A stretch of DNA of 6,383 bases from Candidatus Treponema faecavium (GTDB taxonomy: Bacteria > Spirochaetota > Spirochaetia > Treponematales > Treponemataceae). Under the pieces are notes generated by a model. It did not search any database. It saw only the letters and a program-made list of their open reading frames with translations, and had not been told where the DNA came from. Positions 1 to 5,706 of the stretch are shown piece by piece; the first letter of the stretch is position 1, and each line of letters opens with the position of its first letter. The position numbers and the translations under genes are program-made. The stretch lies in assembly GCA_019113455.1 (NCBI GenBank), contig DXHG01000112.1, forward strand, positions 1-6,383, in the 5' to 3' direction.

Positions 1-98
1 GAATCGTTCAGACTCGTTGAGCCGTTTCTTATCTGCCGCAACTCCACAAGACCGCCGAAAAACTGATGCGTGCTGGCCGTGCTGTACGCGTCAGTTCA
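1..98. other. Left-edge sequence with no supportable gene
   Basis: No gene can be supported here. On the + strand, frame 1 stays open from the window edge for 21 codons and stops at 64-66; this could be the last residues of an upstream gene, but the peptide shows no recognisable motif. On the - strand two frames stay open off the left edge, one with a GTG at about 43-45 reading toward the edge, also without recognisable motif. The stretch may be the end of a neighbouring gene, a remnant, or ordinary spacer. More upstream sequence would be needed to decide. Confidence 0.3.
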
Positions 99-352
99 TT
101 TGCCGACGGCTGACAGATTTCCCGTTTAAAAAATAAAAATTTGCCGATGGCAAAATTTACATTTGCCATTTATCCGGTACGAAATTTGCCATCGGCCAGC
201 GAGGCATTTGCAGTCGGCAAACTTTTACTTTGCCGACGGCAAACAAAAAATTTGCCGTCGGCAAGTGCGCCGCTGGCCATCGGCAAAATTCATGTCTGAT
301 AAATGGCAAAATAAAATTTGGCCATCGGCAAATTTTATTTTTAAATGGCAAA
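99..352. repeat. Array of ~22-bp units with palindromic core TTTGCCGAYGGCAAA
   Basis: About eleven full or partial copies of a 15-bp palindromic core recur. Clear ones lie at 140-154, 185-196, 207-221, 229-243, 251-264, 274-287 and 317-332. Half or degenerate copies lie at 99-110, 162-171, 301-310 and 343-352. Unit ends from 199 onward fall at about 199, 221, 243, 265, 287, 310, 332 and 352, a spacing close to 22 bp, or about two helical turns. The filler between cores is about 7 bp and AT-rich. Core variants include GAT, GAC, ATC, GTC and AGT at the centre, some of which keep the dyad. The block encodes nothing convincing: short open frames cross it on both strands, but their repetitive peptides simply reflect the DNA repeat, and a 22-bp unit shifts frame at each copy. 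Function unknown; it could be a protein-binding array, a MITE-like repeat or a structure-forming element. Confidence 0.88.
125..345. repeat. Long imperfect inverted repeat (~110 bp arms) centred on 236
   Basis: The block is also symmetric on a larger scale. Pairing partners sum to 472 over most of its length: CCAGC at 196-200 faces GCTGG at 272-276, GCCGATGG at 143-150 faces CCATCGGC at 322-329, and TTTGCCATTTATC at 162-174 faces GATAAATGGCAAA at 298-310. The axis falls at 236 inside the central palindrome 229-243. AT-rich tails at 125-139 and 333-345 continue the match with one-base shifts. Mismatches sit mainly in the filler between cores. Part of the symmetry follows from the units being palindromes, but the filler and degenerate units also mirror, so a true large inverted repeat is the better reading. 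A transcript or single strand of this region could fold into one long hairpin. Confidence 0.8.
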
Positions 353-415
353 CAGACTGTATCAGGCCTGTCCCCAAAACTATGCTGCAAGCTTCAAAGC
401 TGAGAGTAGAGAGGA

Positions 416-435
416 CCGCGCTTGCCGCTGCGCGG
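416..435. other. GC-rich stem-loop upstream of promoter
   Basis: CCGCGC at 416-421 is perfectly complementary to GCGCGG at 430-435, separated by an 8-base loop. No T-run follows on the + strand and no long T-run follows on the - strand, so it does not look like a standard intrinsic terminator. It lies just upstream of the proposed -35 element. It may be incidental in GC-rich spacer. Confidence 0.3.
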
Positions 436-446
436 CCGGCAGACAC

Positions 447-476
447 TTGACAGACTGCCCGTATCTGCGCAACAAT
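447..476 (+). promoter_or_regulatory. Predicted sigma-70-type promoter of the sugar operon
   Basis: TTGACA at 447-452 matches the -35 consensus at all six positions. After an 18-bp spacer, AACAAT at 471-476 matches four of six -10 positions. A start site would fall near 483, at the left edge of the dyad at 481-518, the usual place for a repressor to block initiation or early elongation. An alternative -10 is TATACT at 488-493 (five of six), but it has no good -35 at the right distance and overlaps the dyad. No transcript data are available, so the start site is inferred. Confidence 0.5.
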
Positions 477-480
477 ACAG

Positions 481-518
481 GCAGCCGTATACTGAAAGCG
501 CTTTCATTGTACGGCAGC
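481..518. promoter_or_regulatory. Operator-like dyad with LacI/CcpA-type core TGAAAGCGCTTTCA
   Basis: The 14-bp core at 493-506 is a perfect palindrome with a central CG, as bound by LacI-family regulators (CcpA, GalR and relatives); it fits the cre-type consensus TGNAANCGNWNNCA. The symmetry extends outward on the same axis (partners sum to 999): GCCGTA at 484-489 faces TACGGC at 510-515, and GC at 481-482 faces GC at 517-518, with mismatches at 490/509, 492/507, 483/516. It sits 17 bp before the start codon of the binding-protein gene and directly downstream of the predicted -10. The likely role is repression of the operon by a LacI-family protein, not encoded in the window, that responds to the imported sugar or to carbon status. 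The outer arms could instead make an mRNA leader hairpin. Confidence 0.7.
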
Positions 519-525
519 ACTGTTT

Positions 526-530
526 GGAGG
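526..530 (+). promoter_or_regulatory. Ribosome binding site GGAGG fixing the start at 536
   Basis: GGAGG lies five bases before ATG at 536. It decides against the longer in-frame reading from 422, whose extra 38 residues would run through the promoter and operator. Confidence 0.85.
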
Positions 531-535
531 TTTTG

Positions 536-1843
536 ATGAAAAAGTTTATGCTTGCTGCGGGCATCGTGTGTATGGCCGCGTGCGCCGCGTTCGGTATGGG
601 CGGTCAGGATACCGCCGAAGAAAACGCGGACGGAAAAACAACCGTTGAGTTCTGGTCGTGGCTTCCTACCGTTATCGACTGGGATCCTATTTATGCCGCG
701 TTTAAGGCAGAGTATCCGGATATCGATATCGATTATGTTCGCACCGAGCAGTCGGATTATTTCCAGAAACTGCAGGTTGCGTTGGCGAGCGGCACGGGCC
801 CTGACCTGTTCGGCCTGCAGCCCGGCGCCTATGTCGAGCAGTACGGCATGTTCTGCGCCGATATGCAGGAGCTTGCCGACCAGTATATGCCCGGCTGGGC
901 AGATGTAGTCAACGCGACCGCCGTTGAACAGTCGCGTGATTCCGAAGGATTTACGACCGGCATGCCGGTGCTGCTCGCGGGCGTTCCGTTCATGCTGTAC
1001 AATGATACGCTGATGAAGGAATGCGGCGTAACGGAAGTGCCGAAAACATACGAGGAAATGAAGGCCGCCGCCGAAAAAATTACCGCCGCAGGCTATGTGC
1101 CGATGGCTATCGGCGCTGCTGACAGCTGGCAGTCTGTCGATAACTTTGTCGCGTTCTGCGAACAGTTTGAGCCGGGCGCGGTGTACGAGGCCGAAGCTGG
1201 TCTCAGACCGTGGACAGACGATGTGTTTGTGCAGGCGATGGAAGCATGGAAAGCGTTCTTTACCGACGGCATCTTTCAAAACGGCGCTTTGGGCGTTGTA
1301 ACGTATCCTGATGCGCGCGATCAATATTTCTTTGCGCGCAAGGCAGTGTTCTTCCCGTGCGGTTCATGGCACGTGGGCCCCACTTCTCCGAGCAATGCCG
1401 AGATTCAGGGAACCGAGATTCAGAAGCGCGGCGATGTTATCGGTATGGTTGCGTGGCCGCAGGTCGGCCCCAATCCGGTAGTGGCGACGACCGGCGTTGA
1501 CTTTATTCTGAGCGTGAATAAGGACAGCGACAAGAAAGAAGCCGCGATGAAGTTTGTCGACTTTCTCACGAGAGGCAAGGGACAGGAAATGTGGACGGCG
1601 ACCGGTCAGGGAACGCCGGTTGTCAACGGCATGTCGTTTACCGGCGTGATCGATGGCGAACTGCAGCAGCAGAGCTACGATACTATCTATGCGATGAACG
1701 CTGCGTCAAACGCGCGGCGCAAGCTGCTCTACGCGGATCTCGACAAGGCGCTGTCTGTAGCCGGACAGAACATTGCGTCAGGCGCCGACATCCTTGCGGA
1801 ACTGGAGCAGGTGCAGGCCATATCTGATTCCATCGAACGGTAA
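536..1843 (+). CDS. ABC sugar transporter, family 1 extracellular solute-binding protein
   Basis: This 435-residue protein captures sugar outside the inner membrane and delivers it to the two permeases encoded downstream. Residues 1-20 form a secretion signal: KK at 2-3, then a hydrophobic stretch. Cys16 follows Met-Ala-Ala, a relaxed lipobox of the kind tolerated in spirochaetes, so it may be a lipoprotein; cleavage after AFG at 18-20 is the alternative. The mature part begins with an acidic linker, then TVEFWSW at 36-42, the usual first strand of family 1 (MalE/UgpB-like) binding proteins. Other family hallmarks are ALASGTGPDLF at 82-92, a GVPFMLYND segment at 149-157, PKTYEEM at 169-175, and a C-terminal helix-rich part with AAMKFVDFLT at 336-345. 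Length is normal. The start at 536 is set by GGAGG at 526-530. Aromatic residues (Trp42, Trp49, Trp278, Trp307) could line the sugar site. The ligand cannot be read directly; the linked GH43 gene suggests an arabinose- or xylose-containing oligosaccharide. Confidence 0.93.
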   Translation: MKKFMLAAGIVCMAACAAFGMGGQDTAEENADGKTTVEFWSWLPTVIDWDPIYAAFKAEYPDIDIDYVRTEQSDYFQKLQVALASGTGPDLFGLQPGAYVEQYGMFCADMQELADQYMPGWADVVNATAVEQSRDSEGFTTGMPVLLAGVPFMLYNDTLMKECGVTEVPKTYEEMKAAAEKITAAGYVPMAIGAADSWQSVDNFVAFCEQFEPGAVYEAEAGLRPWTDDVFVQAMEAWKAFFTDGIFQNGALGVVTYPDARDQYFFARKAVFFPCGSWHVGPTSPSNAEIQGTEIQKRGDVIGMVAWPQVGPNPVVATTGVDFILSVNKDSDKKEAAMKFVDFLTRGKGQEMWTATGQGTPVVNGMSFTGVIDGELQQQSYDTIYAMNAASNARRKLLYADLDKALSVAGQNIASGADILAELEQVQAISDSIER

Positions 1844-1868
1844 GTTCTGTTGCAGACAATAGGTGATA

Positions 1869-1911
1869 AAACGGCGGAGCGGCTTTTGCCGTATTTCCGC
1901 CGTTTATTTTT
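1869..1911 (+). terminator. Intercistronic terminator or mRNA-stabilising hairpin
   Basis: AAACGGCGG at 1869-1877 pairs perfectly with CCGCCGTTT at 1897-1905, enclosing a second stem CGGC/GCCG (1880-1883 with 1888-1891) around a TTTT loop. ATTTTT follows at 1906-1911. This is a strong intrinsic-terminator shape, placed between the binding-protein gene and the first permease gene. Partial termination here, or protection of the upstream message from 3' decay, would give more binding protein than permease, a common arrangement in such operons. Since no clear new promoter precedes the permease gene, readthrough is expected. Confidence 0.8.
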
Positions 1912-1922
1912 GTGTCCTGTAT

Positions 1923-1926
1923 GGAG
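1923..1926 (+). promoter_or_regulatory. Ribosome binding site GGAG fixing the start at 1933
   Basis: GGAG ends six bases before ATG at 1933. The alternative in-frame ATG at 1921 overlaps this site and GTG at 1912 abuts the terminator T-run, so both are less likely starts. Confidence 0.75.
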
Positions 1927-1932
1927 TTAAGT

Positions 1933-2814
1933 ATGAATATCCGTATCCGTCATTCAAAATATGACAAGGTGGCGTGGGTTTATGTGCTTCCGCTGATTAT
2001 TTTATCTACGCTGCTTTTGTATTACTGCATCTTTTTTACTGTGTACTCAAGCTTCACGGACTGGAACGGTATTTCCTCCGAAATGAACTTTATCGGACTG
2101 GAAAACTATATTAAGCTGTTCAAGGATCCGTATTTTTATGTTGCGCTGAAAAACAATCTGCTGTTTTTCTTTTTTACGGTATTTATTCAGGCGGCGGTAG
2201 GCCTGCTTGTCGCCTCGCTTTTGAAATATAAGCTGCCGTTCAGCAACGTGTACAAGGCTATTTTCTTTCTGCCCATTGCGATGGCGACGGCGATTATTAC
2301 GGCCATATTCCGCATTATTCTTGACCCGAATATGGGTTCTCTGAATACGATGTTTCACGCAGTGGGGCTTGATTTTCTGGCGCAGGCGTGGCTGGGAGAC
2401 AAGCGTTTTGCGCTGATGTCCATTATCTCGGTGAATATATTCCAGTGGATGGGCTTTTCGATGATTTTTTACTACGCCGCGCTGATGAGCCTGCCGGAAG
2501 ACGTGTATGAGTCGGCAAAACTGGACGGCGCGGGATTCTGGCGGACGCTGTTTTCGATTACGATTCCGATGCTGAAAGGCACGACAAGTGTGCTGATTAT
2601 TCTGGGTATTGTCGGCTCTCTCAAAACATTCGACATCGTAAAGCTTTTGACCAACAGCGGGCCCGGGCGCGCAACGCTGTTCTTGAACACGTATCTGTAC
2701 GAAAAGGCGTTTACGAGTTTTGACGCCGGTTCCGCCGCGGCAATCGGCGTGTGCATACTGGTGCTTGCCATCAGCATGTCTGTCATTCAGTTAAAATTAG
2801 GCAAGGAAGACTGA
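1933..2814 (+). CDS. ABC sugar transporter permease, MalF/UgpA type
   Basis: This 293-residue inner-membrane protein is one half of the transmembrane channel for sugar import. About six membrane segments are visible, near residues 16-38, 74-98, 107-128, 160-186, 205-230 and 264-286. The cytoplasmic EAA loop, which docks on the ATPase, is clear at about 189-213: EDVYESAKLDGA, then a Phe-rich stretch ending in IP. The motif GPGRAT at 243-248 followed by LYEKAF is typical of the MalF/UgpA subgroup. Length fits the short UgpA/LacF-like members, not enterobacterial MalF with its large periplasmic insert. The start at 1933 is supported by GGAG six bases upstream and by the basic N-terminus MNIRIRHSKYDK expected on the cytoplasmic side. 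The gene follows a hairpin after the binding-protein gene and is separated by 6 bp from the next permease gene, so the two are surely co-transcribed. Confidence 0.94.
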   Translation: MNIRIRHSKYDKVAWVYVLPLIILSTLLLYYCIFFTVYSSFTDWNGISSEMNFIGLENYIKLFKDPYFYVALKNNLLFFFFTVFIQAAVGLLVASLLKYKLPFSNVYKAIFFLPIAMATAIITAIFRIILDPNMGSLNTMFHAVGLDFLAQAWLGDKRFALMSIISVNIFQWMGFSMIFYYAALMSLPEDVYESAKLDGAGFWRTLFSITIPMLKGTTSVLIILGIVGSLKTFDIVKLLTNSGPGRATLFLNTYLYEKAFTSFDAGSAAAIGVCILVLAISMSVIQLKLGKED

Positions 2815-2820
2815 ACACGT

Positions 2821-3636
2821 ATGAACCAGAGTAAGAGTAAAATCAGTTTCAGGCGTTCGGTGATTATATATACGGTATTGACGGTGCTGGCGCTTATCTG
2901 GATGTATCCGATTATTATTGCGCTGATGAAATCATTTACGATAGAAGGCCTGAATAACTACAAGTATGTGCTGACGTATGAGAAAATAAATTATTTCCGC
3001 GTTATCTGCAACAGCCTGATTATCGCGATCGTAACGTCTGTCGGCGTTGCTGCGGTAACGACGCTTGCAGGCTACGCGTTTTCAAAAATGCACTTCAGGG
3101 GTCAGCGGTTTTTGTTTATCGCGGTGCTGGTCTGCCTTGCGCTGCCTGTGGCGGCGGTAACGATGCCGATATTTTTTACGCTGGTAAAGCTCAAGTGCAT
3201 TGACAGCCTTATAGGCGTTATCATTCCGCTCATTGCGTTTAACGTGCCGCAGATGTTGCTCATAGTAAAGAACTATTTTGACGGCATTCCCAATGAGTTG
3301 CTTGAATCGGCAAAGATAGACGGCGCGTCCACATTCAGGACATACCGCGTGATTATGCTGCCGCTTGCCAAGCCGATTCTTGCAAGTACGATGGTGCTCA
3401 CGTTTGTCTATTCGTGGAACGATTATCTTGTTCCGCTGCTGATTATCAGATCGGAGTCGAACTACACGGTTACGCTTGCCGCGCAGTTCTTTATGGCGTC
3501 TACATACCAGAGCCCGCTCGATGTGGCGCACCTGTATGCGGCGATGATTCTCTTGACGCTGCCGTCAGTCATTATCTATCTGCTCAGTCAGAAACACCTG
3601 CAGGCGGGCATTACCGCAGGAGCCGTAAAAGGATGA
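2821..3636 (+). CDS. ABC sugar transporter permease, MalG/UgpE type
   Basis: This 271-residue inner-membrane protein is the second half of the sugar-import channel, pairing with the product of 1933-2814. About six hydrophobic segments appear near 13-36, 64-87, 97-124, 129-150, 185-208 and 238-257. The EAA loop is at about 159-183 (ELLESAKIDGAS, then FRTYRVIMLPLAKP), and WNDYLVPLL at 199-207 and the C-terminal GITAGAVKG at 263-271 are hallmarks of the MalG/UgpE/LacG group. ATG at 2821 is six bases after the previous stop. The AAGGA at 2803-2807 is the only ribosome-binding-like site and lies rather far upstream (13 bases), so initiation may depend on coupling to the upstream gene. The stop codon overlaps the start of the following hydrolase gene as ATGA, so all three genes form one translationally linked set. 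No ATP-binding subunit is encoded nearby; a shared MsmK/UgpC-type ATPase elsewhere is the likely partner. Confidence 0.94.
   Translation: MNQSKSKISFRRSVIIYTVLTVLALIWMYPIIIALMKSFTIEGLNNYKYVLTYEKINYFRVICNSLIIAIVTSVGVAAVTTLAGYAFSKMHFRGQRFLFIAVLVCLALPVAAVTMPIFFTLVKLKCIDSLIGVIIPLIAFNVPQMLLIVKNYFDGIPNELLESAKIDGASTFRTYRVIMLPLAKPILASTMVLTFVYSWNDYLVPLLIIRSESNYTVTLAAQFFMASTYQSPLDVAHLYAAMILLTLPSVIIYLLSQKHLQAGITAGAVKG
3618..3622 (+). promoter_or_regulatory. Ribosome binding site AGGAG fixing the start at 3633
   Basis: AGGAG inside the end of the permease gene lies ten bases before ATG at 3633. With the ATGA overlap it supports this start over an in-frame reading from 3414, which would lie wholly within permease coding sequence. 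Confidence 0.65.
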
Positions 3637-5447
3637 AAAAAGAGTTCTGCAATCCCGTTTCCTACACCGACGGCAGGAAGCGGACAAATCCTGATCCCTA
3701 TATTCTGCGCTGGTGCGGTTCGTATTACTGTTATTCAACCGACGAGAACGGCGTGAACGTGAGCGTGTCGGATGATCTGGTACAGTGGACGTATCACGGC
3801 TTTGCCATTTCGCTGCCTGAAAAGACAAATTTCTGGGCACCGGCCGTGCTGTACCGCAACGGCGTCTTTTATATGTATTTTTCGTGCCTCGCGCGCGATG
3901 CAGATGACGGGCATGAAGAGTTTTTGTACGCGGCTGAGGCGGACAATCCGCTGGGGCCGTTTACGGTAAAAAAGCAGCTGTTCAACGTGTTTTCGATAGA
4001 TGCGCATCCGGTTGAAATCGGAGACGATGTGTTCCTGTTTTATTCCGTGAATGAAATTACCGGCTTGAGCAAAACAAATGCCGGCACGTGTATCGTTGTT
4101 GACAAACTGCTTGACATGTACACGCTTGCAGGCAATCCGCAGCCAGTCGTGCTGCCGAGCATCGAAAGCGAGATTTATGAGCGCGACCGGTTTGTTCCCG
4201 GGCAGCACTGGTACACGATAGAAGGGGCATGCTATTATGAGCACCGCGGTACTGCCTACATTGTGTTTTCTGCCAACGCATACACGAACACGGATTACTA
4301 TCTGGGTTACGCGCACGCAAAAAAAGACGGCTGCCTGCTTGACTGGAAGTGGTGCAAGTATCCCGACAACTATACCGCGTACGCGCTGATACGGAAATCG
4401 GATTTAGTCGAAGGCACCGGCCACAACACGATTACAAAAGCGCCGAACCTTGTTGACGACTGGATTGTGTATCATGGGCGGAGCGCGCTTGAAGCGCTGA
4501 CTCCCGGCACGGAGCAGCGCGTAATGCGCATAGACCCGCTGTATGCCGAAAGCGGACGGCTTATAACGCCCGCGCCGACAGCCTGTATGCAGCCGGCGCC
4601 CGCACCTGCGTTTGCGGCGCTGAAAAACATCCGCGCAGAGCATGCGGAACGGCTCTTTTCCGGTTCCTGCGGCTTTTATACGGCAGAATTGTGGCTCTCT
4701 CCCGACTGCGTCAAGCCGACAAACCGCGGCATGCAGTGGTCCGTACTGCTGGACAAATGCAGCGGCGGCTGCGTTGAGCTTGAGCTTATAAGCGGGCTCA
4801 GCCTGATTGCGGTGCGTCTGCACGAGCGCAATATGCAGCGTGTGCTTGCAGAAATACGGCTTCCGCCTGATTTCAATTACTATGTGCCGCATCTGATTGC
4901 TGTGTCTAAAGTATTTGATTCGCTTTCGATAACGGTTGACAGCCGCTTTTTGTGCTGCGTACAGAGCGCGTTTGACAGCGGCGCTATTGAGATTGAACCG
5001 CATATCATACCGATCAACATACATTCGTTTGCGCTCACGCCTGCGGTTTCGCTGTGGAAAGACATGCTGCGCTGCTTTACACGCTTTTATGACCTTGAAA
5101 CGCCTGTTGTGTTTGACGGCGAGGGCTTTGCAGGAGATGAGCTGCACAATACCGCGTTCTCATGCGTGCGCAGGGCACAGGCGCTTGAAGCGTTTGCGTG
5201 TGATGCGGTAAAAGAATGTATCGAGTTTGAGCCGCTGTGTTCGCGTGCGCGGCTTACGGTGTATTCCCGAAGCGGCGGCGCTGCCGAATGGCAAACCGAA
5301 TGTTCGTTTACCGGTTCGGAATACGGCGCGAAAACAGCCGCGGCACCGTATCAGTCGCTGCGCTGGAGCTGCAGCGGCAGCGAAGTGCGCATTGAAGCCG
5401 CATACATCAGAGTAACCGGTTACGACCTCACCGTGTACGGTGAATAA
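3633..5447 (+). CDS. Intracellular glycoside hydrolase family 43 protein with C-terminal accessory region
   Basis: This 604-residue protein resembles GH43 enzymes, which invert the anomeric centre while cleaving alpha-L-arabinofuranosyl or beta-D-xylosyl bonds. The five-bladed propeller spans about residues 1-315. The three expected acidic residues can be proposed: Asp21 in NPDPYIL (general base), Asp123 in SIDAHP (pKa modulator) and Glu197 in TIEGACYY (general acid). Further family features are WAPAVLYRNGVFYMYFS at 68-84, repeated Tyr-rich blade strands, and GTGHN at 261-265 with WIVYHGR at 277-283. Residues 320-604 lack a motif I recognise; alternating hydrophobic strands suggest one or two beta-sandwich domains, as is common at the C-terminus of GH43 and GH32 proteins. 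There is no signal peptide and many cysteines are present, both pointing to the cytoplasm. It overlaps the permease gene by four bases, so its substrate is probably the imported oligosaccharide. Exact specificity (arabinosidase, xylosidase or other) cannot be decided here. Confidence 0.88.
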   Translation: MKKEFCNPVSYTDGRKRTNPDPYILRWCGSYYCYSTDENGVNVSVSDDLVQWTYHGFAISLPEKTNFWAPAVLYRNGVFYMYFSCLARDADDGHEEFLYAAEADNPLGPFTVKKQLFNVFSIDAHPVEIGDDVFLFYSVNEITGLSKTNAGTCIVVDKLLDMYTLAGNPQPVVLPSIESEIYERDRFVPGQHWYTIEGACYYEHRGTAYIVFSANAYTNTDYYLGYAHAKKDGCLLDWKWCKYPDNYTAYALIRKSDLVEGTGHNTITKAPNLVDDWIVYHGRSALEALTPGTEQRVMRIDPLYAESGRLITPAPTACMQPAPAPAFAALKNIRAEHAERLFSGSCGFYTAELWLSPDCVKPTNRGMQWSVLLDKCSGGCVELELISGLSLIAVRLHERNMQRVLAEIRLPPDFNYYVPHLIAVSKVFDSLSITVDSRFLCCVQSAFDSGAIEIEPHIIPINIHSFALTPAVSLWKDMLRCFTRFYDLETPVVFDGEGFAGDELHNTAFSCVRRAQALEAFACDAVKECIEFEPLCSRARLTVYSRSGGAAEWQTECSFTGSEYGAKTAAAPYQSLRWSCSGSEVRIEAAYIRVTGYDLTVYGE

Positions 5448-5451
5448 TGCC

Positions 5452-5473
5452 GTGTGCGGGGCGCGTCTTTTTT
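5452..5473 (+). terminator. Possible weak terminator of the sugar operon
   Basis: Just after the hydrolase stop, GTGTGC at 5452-5457 can pair with GCGCGT at 5461-5466 around a GGG loop, with three G-U wobbles, followed by CTTTTTT at 5467-5473. Shape and position fit an intrinsic terminator, but the stem is short and wobble-rich. Confidence 0.4.
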
Positions 5474-5512
5474 CCGCCGCATACCAAATTTGCCGCTCCA
5501 GACAGCCTGAAA

Positions 5513-5540
5513 GCAGTATGCCGGCCGTTCTTTTTACTGC
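5513..5540. other. Inverted repeat GCAGTA / TACTGC
   Basis: GCAGTA at 5513-5518 pairs with TACTGC at 5535-5540 around a 16-base loop that contains a GCCGGC palindrome and a T-run. It may be a second stop signal after the operon, but the T-run lies inside the loop rather than after the stem. Confidence 0.25.
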
Positions 5541-5565
5541 CGCGTTTTGGGGTGCTGTGTTCATG

Positions 5566-5592
5566 CAAGGTTAGGGTTCTGCCCTAACCTTG
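5566..5592. other. Perfect 11-bp stem-loop of unknown role
   Basis: CAAGGTTAGGG at 5566-5576 is perfectly complementary to CCCTAACCTTG at 5582-5592 around the loop TTCTG. No T-run follows on either strand, so it is not a classical intrinsic terminator, although it sits between two convergent genes where a transcription or RNA-stability barrier would be useful. It could also be a dispersed repeat or a protein site. Confidence 0.7.
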
Positions 5593-5682
5593 GAGCTTGG
5601 AGCGCAAGTCTGGGGTGGCAGATCCGCAAGAAATAAGCGCGCGTGCAAACGCAAAAAAACACCCCGCGGGAAACCTGCAAAG

Positions 5683-5706
5683 AAAAAACGCCGCGCGCGG
5701 AGCGCA
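5683..5706 (-). terminator. Possible terminator of deoD
   Basis: Read on the - strand, a GC-rich self-complementary stretch (centred on CCGCGCGCGG, + strand 5691-5700) begins right after the deoD stop and is followed by six T residues (A-run at 5683-5688 on the + strand). A second T-run lies further on (A-run at 5653-5659). The hairpin is very short, so this is a tentative call. Confidence 0.4.

Noticed and set aside
99..352. CRISPR array
   Set aside because: The units are nearly contiguous with only about 7 bp of AT-rich, similar filler; there are no unique spacers of 25-40 bp and no cas genes.
163..450. Small protein genes across the repeat array (both strands)
   Set aside because: The peptides are repetitive translations of the DNA units with shifting frames, lack a good ribosome binding site, and on the + strand run through the promoter region.
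422..535. N-terminal extension of the binding protein
   Set aside because: It would bury the signal peptide behind 38 residues and translate the promoter and operator; GGAGG before 536 settles the start.
380..1324. Long antisense open frame over the binding-protein gene
   Set aside because: It lies mostly opposite a clear family member, contains no recognisable domain, and its length follows from the GC-rich codon pattern of the true gene.
3414..3632. N-terminal extension of the GH43 protein
   Set aside because: It lies entirely inside the permease gene in another frame, and the GH43 domain begins right after the ATG at 3633.
5485..5495. Isolated TTTGCCG copy in the downstream intergenic region
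   Set aside because: Only a half core with no partner arm or neighbouring units; it is short enough to occur by chance, as also near 1885-1891.
5566..5592. Integron attC site
   Set aside because: GTTAGGG and CCCTAAC resemble the attC boxes, but their order is reversed, the last base does not fit GTTRRRY, and no partner boxes occur within the usual distance on either side.
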